In this document: positions 8,503 to 17,589 of the stretch, piece after piece | How positions within the stretch are numbered: the stretch's first letter is position 1 | Layout of the letters: each line of letters opens with the position of its first letter | Origin: Ga0077527 sp021300125 | Lineage (GTDB): Bacteria; Pseudomonadota; Gammaproteobacteria; Burkholderiales; SG8-41 | Direction: 5' to 3' | DNA: 64,000 nucleotides | Assembly (NCBI GenBank): GCA_046339595.1 | Contig: JBKDUF010000027.1 | Location: 3,721-67,720 of the forward strand | The notes under the pieces: model-generated | What the model was told of the DNA's origin: nothing | What the model saw: only the letters and a program-made list of their open reading frames with translations | Database searches by the model: none | Position numbers and translations under genes: made by a program

Positions 8503-9411
8503 ATGGCTGACCGCCGCCTCCAGGTTTTCCACGCCGTGGCCCGGCAACTGTCCTTCACTAAGGCGGCCGAGCAACTGTTTATGACCCAGCCGGCGGTGAC
8601 GTTCCAGATCAAGCAGCTGGAGGAGCATCTCAATACCCGCCTGTTCGAGCGCAACCATGGCCGCATCGCGCTGACCCCCGCCGGCGAGCTGGTGATGGGC
8701 TATGCCGAAAAAATCCTCGCCCTGTCCGAGGAACTGGAAACCCGCGTCGGAGAACTCACCGGCGCCATCAGCGGGCCGCTGCTGCTGGGGGCGAGCACCA
8801 CGGTGGCCGAGTTCTACCTGCCGCAGATCCTCGGCGAGTTCAAGGCGCAGTATCCGCATGTGCAGGCGCACATGACGGTGGGCAACTCCGAGACCATCGT
8901 CACCCGCGTGGCCGAGCATGCGCTCGACCTCGGCCTGATCGAATCGCCCTCGACCCAGCCCGGTGTCGCCACCGAGGTGATCTGCGAGGACGTGCTGATG
9001 ATGATCTGCAGCCCGCAGCATCGCCTGGCGTCCGCAAAAAAAGCCAGCGTCGCCGAGGTGGCCGCCGAACCCTTCATCAGCCGCGAGCCGGGCTCGGGCA
9101 CGCGCGAAGTGGCCGACCAGTACTTCCAGGCCAACCGCATCGCCCCCGATGCGGTGAACGTGGTGATGGAGCTGGGCAGCCCCGCGGCGATCAAGGGCGT
9201 GGTCGAAACCGGGCTGGGCGTGTCCATCCTGTCGCGGGCGACGGTGAGTAAGGAACTCAGGCTCGGCACGCTGCGCGCGCTGCCGCTCGACCCGCCGCTG
9301 GTGCGCGGCCTCTCGGTGGTGACACCCGACGGCCGCTTCCGCTCGCGCCTGCTGTCCACCTTCATCGAGTTCGCGACCTCGCGCATGCAGGCGATGGCTG
9401 CGGCGCGCTGA
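8503..9411 (+). CDS. LysR-family transcriptional regulator
   Basis: A 302-residue LysR regulator. The N-terminal winged helix-turn-helix covers about residues 4-62 (VARQLSFTKAAEQLFMTQPA, VTFQIKQLEEHL), followed by a linker helix and a periplasmic-binding-protein-like effector domain from about residue 88 (GPLLLGASTTVAEFYLP). REPGSGTREVADQYF is typical of the CbbR/CysB-like branch. It lies 6 bases upstream of alr and so may be cotranscribed with it. The target genes and the effector are not evident. The start codon has no clear ribosome site. Confidence 0.88.
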   Translation: MADRRLQVFHAVARQLSFTKAAEQLFMTQPAVTFQIKQLEEHLNTRLFERNHGRIALTPAGELVMGYAEKILALSEELETRVGELTGAISGPLLLGASTTVAEFYLPQILGEFKAQYPHVQAHMTVGNSETIVTRVAEHALDLGLIESPSTQPGVATEVICEDVLMMICSPQHRLASAKKASVAEVAAEPFISREPGSGTREVADQYFQANRIAPDAVNVVMELGSPAAIKGVVETGLGVSILSRATVSKELRLGTLRALPLDPPLVRGLSVVTPDGRFRSRLLSTFIEFATSRMQAMAAAR

Positions 9412-9417
9412 GCGGCG

Positions 9418-10488
9418 ATGCCGCGCCCGATCATCGCCACCATCGACCTGGCGGCGCTCGCCCACAACCTCGATGTGGCCAAGCGCCACGCGCCGCACGC
9501 CAAGGTATTTGCGGTGGTCAAGGCCAATGCCTACGGTCACGGGCTGCTGCGCGCGGCGGCGGCGCTGCGCGGCGCCGACGGTTTTGCCGTGGTCGAGTTT
9601 GATGCCGCGCTGAAGCTGCGCGCCGCGGGTTACGCCCAGCGCATCGTGCTCCTGGAAGGCTTTTTCGACCGCGCCGAGGCGCGCGAGGGGGCGGCGCGGC
9701 GGCTCGCGACGGTGATCCACCATCCATCGCAGCTCGCGCTGCTGGATGGGCTGCCTGCCGGCTCGCGGCTCGATGTGCTGCTCAAGATCAACAGCGGCAT
9801 GAACCGCCTCGGCTTCAAGCCCGACGCGGTGGCGCAGGCCTGCGCCGCGCTGCAGGCGCACCCGGCCGTTGGCAAGGTCACGATGATGACGCATTTTGCC
9901 GATGCCGACGGCGCCAGCGGTGTGGACTGGCAGCTGGAAACCTTTGAGCGTGCAGCGGCCGGCCTCGCGCTGCCGCGCAGCCTCGCCAACTCGGCGGCGG
10001 TGCTGCGCCATCCGCACACGCATTTTGACTGGGTGCGCCCCGGCATCATGCTTTATGGATCCTCGCCCTTTGCCGAAGTCAGCGCGCAGGCGCTGGACCT
10101 GAAGCCGGTGATGACCCTGCGCTCCGAAATCATCAGCACCTGCGAGCTCAAGCCCGGCGACAGCGTCGGCTACGGCTGCACCTTCTGCGCCGACCGGCCG
10201 CTGCGCCTCGGCATCGTCGCCTGCGGGTATGCTGACGGCTACCCGCGCCACGCGCCCAGCGGCACCCCGGTGCTGGTGGGCGACCGCATCGCCGGCAGCG
10301 TCGGCCGCGTGTCGATGGACATGCTGTGCGTGGACATTACCGACCGCCCCGAGGCCGGGGTCGGCACGCCGGTGGTGCTGTGGGGCGAAGGCAACCCGGC
10401 CGATGACGTGGCCCAGGCCGCGGGCACCGTCAGCTACGAGCTGTTCTGCGCGCTGGCGGCGCGGGTGCCGGTCAGCGAGATCAACTGA
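9418..10488 (+). CDS. alr: Alanine racemase
   Basis: A PLP enzyme that interconverts L- and D-alanine for peptidoglycan synthesis in the cytoplasm. VVKANAYGHG carries the PLP-binding lysine at residue 35, and SVGYGCTF at about 249-256 has the second catalytic base, Tyr252. The fold-type III barrel runs over the first 220 residues, followed by the beta domain ending in ELFCALAARVPV. The length of 356 residues is normal. The gene follows the LysR gene closely. alr next to radA is a common betaproteobacterial order; here a hydrolase gene sits between them. Confidence 0.95.
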   Translation: MPRPIIATIDLAALAHNLDVAKRHAPHAKVFAVVKANAYGHGLLRAAAALRGADGFAVVEFDAALKLRAAGYAQRIVLLEGFFDRAEAREGAARRLATVIHHPSQLALLDGLPAGSRLDVLLKINSGMNRLGFKPDAVAQACAALQAHPAVGKVTMMTHFADADGASGVDWQLETFERAAAGLALPRSLANSAAVLRHPHTHFDWVRPGIMLYGSSPFAEVSAQALDLKPVMTLRSEIISTCELKPGDSVGYGCTFCADRPLRLGIVACGYADGYPRHAPSGTPVLVGDRIAGSVGRVSMDMLCVDITDRPEAGVGTPVVLWGEGNPADDVAQAAGTVSYELFCALAARVPVSEIN

Positions 10489-10525
10489 ACAACATCACCA
10501 ACAAGAACTGGCGGAGGAGCAAGGC

Positions 10526-11380
10526 ATGCCCTGGAAAGACTGGCAACACGACATCGAACGGCAATTCAATCCGCGGGCCTGGGCCACCGATGTGGAAGAA
10601 CAGCACGCGCTGCGCGGCAAGCTGTCGAAGGCTGCGCGCGAGCGGCTGAAGGGCACTTTCGACATTGCCTACGGCGACACGCCGCGGCAGAAACTCGACA
10701 TCTACCACGCCGGCAATGCCAGGGCGCCGATCGTGGTCTACCTGCATGGCGGCTACTGGCGCGTCGGCGAAAAAGAAAAGCAGGCCATCCTCGCCGAGCC
10801 GCTGGTGCAGGCCGGCTTTCCGGTGGTGATGCTGGGCACCGACCTCTGTCCCGCGGTGACACTCGACACCATCGTCGAGCAGGTGATCCGCGGCATCGTC
10901 TGGACCGCGAACAACGCCCAGCGCGTTGGTGGCGACGCGCGACGCATCTATCTCTACGGCCATTCCGCCGGCGCGCACCTCGCGGCGATGGGCCTGGCCG
11001 AGGACTGGACCAAGCACGGCCTGCCCGCCGACCTGATCTGCGGCGCGACCATGGTCTCCGGCATCTACGACGTGGAGCCGGTGCTGCACATCAGCGTCAA
11101 CGACCTCATTCGCCTCACCGCGGACCGCGTGCACGCGCTGAGCCCCCAGTTCCATCCGCCGCGCCGCGGCGTGCCGGTGGTGCTCGCCGCCGGCGGCGAA
11201 GAAGCGCCGGGCTGGGTGGCGCAGACCACGGAATACGCCGAGGTCTGCCGCAAAGCCGGCTGCAAGGTTGAAGTGATCGTGGTGCCGCACGAAGGGCACT
11301 TCAGCACCATCCCGATGCAGGCCGACCCGGCGCACCCGATCAACGTGGCGATGATCCGCGACCTCAAGGCGCTGGGTTAA
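10526..11380 (+). CDS. Alpha/beta hydrolase, kynurenine formamidase-like
   Basis: A 284-residue alpha/beta hydrolase. VVYLHGGYWRVG (residues 70-81) is the oxyanion-hole motif typical of the arylformamidase/esterase HGGxW group, YGHSAGAHL places the nucleophile at Ser147, and VVPHEGHFS near the C-terminus gives the catalytic His. The family includes kynurenine formamidase, but the rest of the kynurenine pathway is not present here, so the substrate is open. The ATG at 10526 is chosen because GGAGGAG lies 7 bases before it. The gene sits between alr and radA in the same direction and is probably part of that transcript. Confidence 0.82.
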   Translation: MPWKDWQHDIERQFNPRAWATDVEEQHALRGKLSKAARERLKGTFDIAYGDTPRQKLDIYHAGNARAPIVVYLHGGYWRVGEKEKQAILAEPLVQAGFPVVMLGTDLCPAVTLDTIVEQVIRGIVWTANNAQRVGGDARRIYLYGHSAGAHLAAMGLAEDWTKHGLPADLICGATMVSGIYDVEPVLHISVNDLIRLTADRVHALSPQFHPPRRGVPVVLAAGGEEAPGWVAQTTEYAEVCRKAGCKVEVIVVPHEGHFSTIPMQADPAHPINVAMIRDLKALG

Positions 11381-11395
11381 GGCGGGACTCCACAT

Positions 11396-12763
11396 ATGGC
11401 CAAAGCGCGCACCGTTTACGCCTGCACCGAGTGCGGCGGGCAATCCGTGAAATGGCAGGGCCAGTGCCCGCACTGCCAGGCCTGGAACACGTTGGTTGAA
11501 TCCGTGGCCGAGGCCGCCACGCCCTCGGCCAACCGTTTTTCGCTGATCGCCGAAACCGGCAAGCTGCAGCGCCTGTCGGAAGTGGATGCGCGCGAGGAGG
11601 CGCGCATGCCCAGTGGCATTGCCGAATTCGACCGCGTGCTCGGCGGAGGGTTGGTGCCCGGCGCGGTGATCCTGATCGGCGGCGACCCCGGCATCGGCAA
11701 ATCCACGCTGCTCTTGCAGTCGCTCGCCACCGTGGGCAAGGCGCGCAAGGTGGTCTATGTCTCGGGCGAGGAGTCGCCGCAGCAGATCGCGATGCGCGCG
11801 AAGCGCCTCAACGTGGATGCCCACCATGTGCAGGTGCTGCCCGAAACCAGCCTCGGCAAGATCCAGGCGGTGATCCAGTCGGAGAAACCCGAGATCGCCG
11901 TCATCGACTCGATCCAGACCCTGTATTCCGATGCGCTGACCTCGGCGCCGGGCTCGGTGGCGCAGGTGCGCGAATGTGCGGCGCAGCTCACACGGCTGGC
12001 CAAGGCCGGTGGCACCACCATCATCTTTGTCGGTCATGTCACCAAGGAAGGCACGCTCGCCGGCCCGCGCGTGCTCGAGCACATGGTCGATACCGTGCTC
12101 TATTTTGAGGGCGACACCCATTCCAGCTTCCGCCTGATCCGCGCCTTCAAGAACCGCTACGGCGCGGTCAACGAGCTCGGCGTGTTTGCGATGACCGACA
12201 AGGGCCTGAAGGGTGTGGCCAACCCCTCGGCGCTGTTCCTGTCGCAGCACGAAGGCGAAGTCGCCGGCTCCTGCGTGCTGGTGACGCAGGAAGGCACGCG
12301 CCCGCTGCTGGTGGAAGTGCAGGCACTGGTGGACAGCGCACACGCGCCAAACCCGCGGCGCCTCAGTGTCGGACTCGAACAGAACCGCCTGGCCTTGCTG
12401 CTGGCGGTATTGCACCGCCATTCCGGCATCGCCTGTTACGACCAGGATGTTTTCGTCAACGCGGTGGGTGGTGTGCGCATCACCGAACCTGCGGCCGACC
12501 TCGCGGTGCTGATGGCGGTGGTGAGTTCACTGAAAAACAAGCCGCTGCCGAAAAAGCTGGTGGTCTTCGGTGAAGTGGGCCTCGCCGGTGAAGTGCGCCC
12601 GGTGCAGCGCGGCCAGGAGAGATTGAAGGAAGCGGCGAAGCTCGGCTTCACCCACGCCCTGATCCCTGCGGCGAATCAGCCGCGGCAGGCGGTGTCGGGC
12701 ATCAAGGTGATCGCGGTGCAGCGGATTGACGAGGCGGTGTTGCGGTTTCGGGATGGGTTTTGA
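11396..12763 (+). CDS. radA: DNA repair protein RadA
   Basis: A 455-residue RadA/Sms protein, a RecA-like branch-migration helicase that helps process recombination intermediates. The N-terminal zinc finger has Cys10, Cys13, Cys24 and Cys27; Walker A reads GGDPGIGKST at about residues 94-103; the RadA-specific KNRYG motif is at about 252; the C-terminal third (GGVRITEPAADLAVLMAVVSS) is the Lon-protease-like domain. Length and motifs are complete. It follows the alpha/beta hydrolase by 15 bases. Confidence 0.96.
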   Translation: MAKARTVYACTECGGQSVKWQGQCPHCQAWNTLVESVAEAATPSANRFSLIAETGKLQRLSEVDAREEARMPSGIAEFDRVLGGGLVPGAVILIGGDPGIGKSTLLLQSLATVGKARKVVYVSGEESPQQIAMRAKRLNVDAHHVQVLPETSLGKIQAVIQSEKPEIAVIDSIQTLYSDALTSAPGSVAQVRECAAQLTRLAKAGGTTIIFVGHVTKEGTLAGPRVLEHMVDTVLYFEGDTHSSFRLIRAFKNRYGAVNELGVFAMTDKGLKGVANPSALFLSQHEGEVAGSCVLVTQEGTRPLLVEVQALVDSAHAPNPRRLSVGLEQNRLALLLAVLHRHSGIACYDQDVFVNAVGGVRITEPAADLAVLMAVVSSLKNKPLPKKLVVFGEVGLAGEVRPVQRGQERLKEAAKLGFTHALIPAANQPRQAVSGIKVIAVQRIDEAVLRFRDGF

Positions 12764-13284
12764 AGATATAACTTGTTGATGAATATTTTGCATTTTCTGT
12801 TTTTATAGATCTGAGGATTATTTTTCAATCCTCTAAATTCTTCGCAAAGTTTTACTGCATTTTTGTGTTCTAAATTGCGTTAAACGACACTTTCCAAACG
12901 TGGGGGTAACTGCACCATTCGCCGCTCTTGTTATCTGGGTTTCGTTGAGAAAAATGGAGTCAGACACCATAATGTCCGTTGGGCGATCTCGGTGTTTGGG
13001 GCGTTCAAGGTCGATTATGCGTTTGACGCCATGGCGGCTGCTGGAGCCTTCTTAATCTTCAGGTGCTTCCCGTCTGTATCGCGAGGGCCGTGCCGTCAAG
13101 TTGGCATTTCCGGTGGTCTTCTTTGTGGACTTTGCGTTGACTTCGCCCCGGGCGCTGGCCATGATGAACCCGGTCTTTGCGCGATGGTCTACATCGCGGA
13201 TACCCGACCACATCAATAAATCAATGCGCCGATCCGGGACGCCCACTTTGTGGAAGGCCGCGTCCGATCGTGCGGGAGGACGGC
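12764..13284. other. Long intergenic region with AT-rich start and a palindromic repeat remnant
   Basis: The 521 bases after radA contain no convincing gene. The first 150 are much more AT-rich than the surroundings. A 7-bp hairpin (GAGGATT/AATCCTC) with a T-rich loop at 12813-12833 may end radA transcripts. At 12954-12970 there is a 17-base near-palindrome, ATGGAGTCAGACACCAT. Short open frames in the rest, on both strands, show no recognisable domain and look like decayed DNA. Confidence 0.5.
12954..12970. repeat. ATGG-GTC/GAC-CCAT palindrome, possible REP-type element
   Basis: ATGGAGTCAGACACCAT is symmetric at all but the variable positions. Very similar palindromes (TGGGGTCAGACCCCA type) are common intergenic repeats in proteobacteria, often near REP-associated transposases. 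Only one copy was noticed here. Confidence 0.45.
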
Positions 13285-14442
13285 ATGGATTTCCGTTTCA
13301 CCGAGCAGCAGGACATGTTCCGCGACAGTGTGCTGGCCTTTGCCCGCCGCGAGCTTTCTGACGGCGCGCTGGAGCGCGCGCACAGCGCGCAGTTTCCGCA
13401 TGAAGTGGCGAAGAAAATGGCCGAGGCCGGACTGCTCGGCATCACCATTCCCGAAAAGGACGGCGGTGGCGGCGGCACGCTGATGGATGCGGTGATCGCG
13501 ATTGAAAGCGTGGCCACGGTCTGTCCGCGCAGCGCCGACGTGATCCAGGAAGGCAACTTCGGCGCGATCCGCGTGCTCGCACACTTTGCCAATGACGACC
13601 AGAAACAGCGCTACCTTGCACCGATCCTGAAGGGCGAGGAGGTGATTGCGGTGGCGATGACCGAACCCGAGGCGGGCTCGGCGACCACCGATCTCGTCAC
13701 CAGCGCCACGCCGGATGGTGCCGGCTACCGCATCAACGGCCGCAAGGTGTTTCCGAATCCGCATGCCGACCAGTACCTGGTCTATGTGCGCTACGGCCCG
13801 GGTGTCGGCGGCATCGGCTCGGTGATGCTGCGCCGGACCGCGCCGGGTTTCAGCACTGGCAAGCCGTCGAAGTTCATGTCCGGCAACGATTGGGCCACGC
13901 TCTATTTCGACAACGTCTATGTGCCGCCCGAGGATGTGCTGCTCGGTCCCGGCGGCTTCAAGAAGCAGATCGCCGGTTTCAATGCCGAGCGCATCGGCAA
14001 TGCCGCGCGCTCGCTGGCCTATGGCCGCTACTGCTACACGCTGGCGCGCGATTACGCGATGAACCGCAAGCAGTTCGGCCGCCCGCTGTGCGAGTTCCAG
14101 GGCCTGCAGTGGAAGTTCGCCGACATGAAAATGAAGCTCGAGGCGGCGCAGCTGCTCCTCTACCGCGCGGCGGTCAATGCCGACCGCGGTTTCCCGGCGC
14201 CGGACGAGACCACGGTGGCCAAGCTGATGTGCAACCAGGTCGGTTATGAAGTGGCCAACGAATCCATGCAGGTGATGGGCGGGCTGGGTTACACCCAGGA
14301 AACGCTGGTGGAATACTGCCTGCGCCGTTCCCGCGGCTGGATGCTCGCCGGTGGCTCGATCGAGATGATGAAAAACCGGCTGGCCGAGATCATTTTTGAA
14401 CGGCGGTTTTCGCAACGGCCGCCCAAACCCGCAACCGCCTGA
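13285..14442 (+). CDS. Acyl-CoA dehydrogenase
   Basis: A 385-residue FAD-dependent acyl-CoA dehydrogenase with the normal three-domain layout: helical N-domain, beta domain (AMTEPEAGSATTD) and helical C-domain (YAMNRKQFGRPL, VMGGLGYTQETLVEY). Near the C-terminus the usual catalytic EGT motif reads LAGGSIEMM, so the glutamate is absent there, while NAERIGNAA provides Glu235 at the position used by isovaleryl-CoA dehydrogenase. The ATG at 13285 is chosen over upstream in-frame codons because GGGAGGA lies 4 bases before it and the family N-terminus DFRFTEQQ begins there. It heads a run of five genes ending with MmgE/PrpD and would pass electrons to ETF. Confidence 0.9.
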   Translation: MDFRFTEQQDMFRDSVLAFARRELSDGALERAHSAQFPHEVAKKMAEAGLLGITIPEKDGGGGGTLMDAVIAIESVATVCPRSADVIQEGNFGAIRVLAHFANDDQKQRYLAPILKGEEVIAVAMTEPEAGSATTDLVTSATPDGAGYRINGRKVFPNPHADQYLVYVRYGPGVGGIGSVMLRRTAPGFSTGKPSKFMSGNDWATLYFDNVYVPPEDVLLGPGGFKKQIAGFNAERIGNAARSLAYGRYCYTLARDYAMNRKQFGRPLCEFQGLQWKFADMKMKLEAAQLLLYRAAVNADRGFPAPDETTVAKLMCNQVGYEVANESMQVMGGLGYTQETLVEYCLRRSRGWMLAGGSIEMMKNRLAEIIFERRFSQRPPKPATA

Positions 14443-14471
14443 GCGCCGCAGAGCGCAGGGCAAGGAGGAGC

Positions 14472-15467
14472 ATGATGCGTTTGCATTGGAAACGGTGCGC
14501 CGCCGGCGCAGCCGTGATGGCCTCAGTGCTGGCCCTGCCGCTGGCCGCGCTGGCCCAGCAGGCCGGCGCCTATCCCAGCCGCCCGATCCGCATGGTGATG
14601 CCGGTCCCGCCGGGCGGGCCGACGGACATCCTCGGACGGCTGCTCGCGCAGCGGCTCACCGAATCGATGGGCCAGAATGTGCTGGTGGACAACCGCGCCG
14701 GTGGCGGCGGCGCCATCGGCGGCCAGGTGGCGGCGAAGTCGCCGCCCGATGGCTACACGCTGTTCCTCGGCGGCATCACCACGCTGGCTACCGGTCCGTT
14801 CCTGCACAAGAACCTCGGCTTTGATCCGCTGAAGGATTTCCAGACGGTGACGCAGACCACGCTGCAGCCGCTGATGCTGATGACGCATCCCACGCTGCCG
14901 GTGAAAAGCGTGAAGGAATTTGTTGCGCTGGCGCGCAAGCGCCCGGGCGAGATCAATTACGCAACCTCGGGCCCCGCCGGCTCGGGCCACCTCGCCGGTG
15001 AGCTGTTCAATTTCCAGCTGCAGCTCAAGCTGGTGCATGTGCCTTACAAGGGCGCGCCGCCGGCGCTGCAGGATCTCAGCTCAGGCCAGGTGCAGTCCAT
15101 GTTCGGCACCATGCTTGCCGCGGTGCCGATCGTGCGCAACGGCCGCGTGCGCGCGCTGGCGGTCACCGGCCCCAAGCGCTCGATTGCGCTGCCCGAGGTG
15201 CCGACCTTTGCCGAAAGCGGGTTTCCGCAGTACGACGCCAGTTCCTGGAACGGCATCCTAGTGCCCACCGGCACGCCGCGGCCGATCATTGACCGCCTGC
15301 ATGTCGAGCTGGTGAAAATCCTGAAGGATCCCAAGGTGCTTGAGCGCCTGATCAATGACGGCCCGGTGGCGATCGGCAACACGCCCGAGGAGTTCACCGC
15401 CTTCATCCGCAGCGAGCAGGCGAAGTGGAGCAAGGTGATCAAGGCTGCGGACATCAAGATCGAATGA
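14472..15467 (+). CDS. Bug/TctC-family extracytoplasmic solute receptor (first copy)
   Basis: A 331-residue periplasmic binding protein of the Bug (TctC) family, greatly expanded in Burkholderiales. A signal peptide of about 29 residues ends near LAALAQQ. YPSRPIRMVMPVPPGGPTD, AAKSPPDGYT and NYATSGPAGSGH are family hallmarks that line the carboxylate-binding cleft. It probably captures an organic acid for uptake; no TctA/TctB membrane genes are nearby, which is usual for orphan Bug proteins. Two tandem ATG codons follow a good GGAGGAG ribosome site; I used the first. Confidence 0.9.
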   Translation: MMRLHWKRCAAGAAVMASVLALPLAALAQQAGAYPSRPIRMVMPVPPGGPTDILGRLLAQRLTESMGQNVLVDNRAGGGGAIGGQVAAKSPPDGYTLFLGGITTLATGPFLHKNLGFDPLKDFQTVTQTTLQPLMLMTHPTLPVKSVKEFVALARKRPGEINYATSGPAGSGHLAGELFNFQLQLKLVHVPYKGAPPALQDLSSGQVQSMFGTMLAAVPIVRNGRVRALAVTGPKRSIALPEVPTFAESGFPQYDASSWNGILVPTGTPRPIIDRLHVELVKILKDPKVLERLINDGPVAIGNTPEEFTAFIRSEQAKWSKVIKAADIKIE

Positions 15468-15495
15468 CCGGACATGGCATGAGGACTGCAACACG

Positions 15496-17586
15496 ATGAG
15501 CAACGCCGAAGACCGCCTGGCCCTGGGTCGGGCCCTGTTTTCCCCGAGGACGGTGGCACTGGTAGGGGCCTCGGCCGATGCCAAGAAACTCGCTTCGCGG
15601 CCGCAGCGCGTGCTGCGCAAGCACGGCTTTGACGGCACCATCATCCCGATCAATCCGGGGCGCGATGACATCAACGGCGACAAGGCGTACCCGGACATCC
15701 GTTCGGTGCCGCAGAAGATCGACCACGCCTTCATCATGGTGCCGGCCAAGGCCGTGCCCGGCGTGATCGAGGACTGCGCCGCGGCTGGCGTGAAGGCGGC
15801 GACGATTTTTTCCGCGGGCTTTGCCGAGACCGGCGAGGAGGGCATGCGCATGCAGCGGCGCATGGTCGAGACCGCGCGTGCCGCCGGCGTGCGCCTGATC
15901 GGACCCAACTGCCTGGGCATCGCCAACGTCACCGGCCACACCGTGCTCTCGGCCAATGCCGTGCTGGAGAGCGAGACGCTGGTGCCGGGCCACCTGAGCC
16001 TGGTGTCGCAGAGCGGCTCGATGATGGGCGGCACGGTGTCGCGGGCGCAGGAGCGCGGCCTCGGCTTCTCGAAAATGGTGTCGGTCGGCAACGAATGCGA
16101 TGTCGGCGTCGGCGAGATCGTCGATTGCATGGTCGATGACCCCGACACGAAATGCATCCTGCTCTTTCTCGAGGCGTTCCGCGATGCGCCGCGGCTGGGG
16201 GCTGCCGCGCGCCGTGCCTTCGAACTTGGCAAGCCGGTGATCGCGTTCAAGCTCGGCCGCTCGGCGGTGGGGCGCGAGATCGCCACCACGCACACCGGCG
16301 CGATTGCCGGCGCCGATGATGTGGCGGAGGCGTTTTTCCGGGACCACGGCATCATCCGCGTGAAGACGTATGAAGCCCTGTTCGAGACGCCGCAGCTGGT
16401 GATGGGCTTCAAGCCGCCCAGGGGCAAGCGCGTGGCGATTTTCACGGGCACCGGCGGTGCTGCCGCGATGGTGGTGGACCAGCTCGGGCTTGCCGGCATT
16501 GCGGTGGTGCCGCCGCCGCAGACGGTGATTGACGAGCTCGCGGGCAAGAACATCCATATCAACGATGCCCCGCTGACCGACCTGCCGATGGGTCGCGCCG
16601 AGGGCGATGTCTATCCGACGATCATCCATGCGCTGGAGCGCTCGGACCATTGCGATGCCATCGTCGCGGTGCAGGGTTCGACCGCCACGCTGAAGCCGGA
16701 TTCGGTGCGTGAGCGCATTCTCAATGCCGGGCGCGTGGCCAAGCCGCTGGCGAGCTTCCTCGGGCCGGCGGCGAACGAGGCGCTGCACATCCTGCAGCGC
16801 GGCGGTGCCGCGGCCTTCCGCACGCCCGAGGCCTGTGCCGATGCGGTGCGCGCCTACTGCGAGTGGCGCGCGCCGTCGCTGCATCCCGCGCCGGATGCGG
16901 CGCTGCGCGAAACGCTGGCGGCGGGTCTCAAGGCGCAGGCCGGCCGGCCTTTCAATGAACACGAAGCCTCGCGCTTCCTCGGCCTGCTCGGCATTCCATT
17001 CGCGCCCGCGCAGGTGGTGCAGGATGGCCGCGCAGCGGTGACCACCGGTTTTCCGGCGGTCGCGAAAATCCTCTCCGCCGACATTCCGCACAAGACCGAG
17101 GCCGGCGGCGTGGTGCTCAACATTGCCGATGCGGCGCAGCTCAAAACCGAGGTGGACGGCATGCTCGCGCGCATCCGCAAGGCGATGCCGCAGGCCAAAC
17201 TCGACGGCGTGCTGGTGCAGCGCATGGCGCGCGGCATTGCCGAAGTCATTGTCGGTTTCCGCCGCGACCGCGATGCCGGACCGCTGGTGATGGTGGGCGT
17301 CGGCGGCAGCCTCGCCGAACTCGGCGGCGGCCATGCGGTGCGCCTCGCCCCGGTGACGCTTGAGGTCGCGCGCGAAATGATTGACGAGGTCAAGGCGTTT
17401 GCGGTGCTGCGCGGTTACCGCAAGCAGCCGAAGGGCGACCTCGAGGCGCTGGCACGCGTGGTGCAGGCGCTGTCGCAACTCGCCGCGGCGGAGGCGGTGG
17501 CCGAGGCCGAAATCAATCCGCTGCTGGTGCAGGCCGACGGCGTGGTCGCCGTGGATGCGCTGGTGGCGCTGAAGCCGGAGGCCTGA
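15496..17586 (+). CDS. Acyl-CoA synthetase, ADP/NDP-forming (acetate-CoA ligase family)
   Basis: A 696-residue fusion of the alpha and beta parts of an ADP-forming acyl-CoA synthetase. Residues about 18-140 form the CoA-binding Rossmann domain (TVALVGASADAKK), residues 150-320 the succinyl-CoA-ligase-like domains with the phospho-histidine region TTHTGAIAGADD, and about 480-690 an ATP-grasp domain (FPAVAKILSADIPHKTEAGGV). Such enzymes activate a carboxylic acid with CoA and ATP. Lying between two Bug receptors and beside an acyl-CoA dehydrogenase, it likely activates the acid that they import. The exact acid is unknown. Confidence 0.88.
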   Translation: MSNAEDRLALGRALFSPRTVALVGASADAKKLASRPQRVLRKHGFDGTIIPINPGRDDINGDKAYPDIRSVPQKIDHAFIMVPAKAVPGVIEDCAAAGVKAATIFSAGFAETGEEGMRMQRRMVETARAAGVRLIGPNCLGIANVTGHTVLSANAVLESETLVPGHLSLVSQSGSMMGGTVSRAQERGLGFSKMVSVGNECDVGVGEIVDCMVDDPDTKCILLFLEAFRDAPRLGAAARRAFELGKPVIAFKLGRSAVGREIATTHTGAIAGADDVAEAFFRDHGIIRVKTYEALFETPQLVMGFKPPRGKRVAIFTGTGGAAAMVVDQLGLAGIAVVPPPQTVIDELAGKNIHINDAPLTDLPMGRAEGDVYPTIIHALERSDHCDAIVAVQGSTATLKPDSVRERILNAGRVAKPLASFLGPAANEALHILQRGGAAAFRTPEACADAVRAYCEWRAPSLHPAPDAALRETLAAGLKAQAGRPFNEHEASRFLGLLGIPFAPAQVVQDGRAAVTTGFPAVAKILSADIPHKTEAGGVVLNIADAAQLKTEVDGMLARIRKAMPQAKLDGVLVQRMARGIAEVIVGFRRDRDAGPLVMVGVGGSLAELGGGHAVRLAPVTLEVAREMIDEVKAFAVLRGYRKQPKGDLEALARVVQALSQLAAAEAVAEAEINPLLVQADGVVAVDALVALKPEA

Positions 17587-17589
17587 GCC

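Noticed and set aside
8371..10251. A 626-codon open frame on the minus strand.
   Set aside because: It is antisense to the LysR and alr genes, which carry complete motifs.
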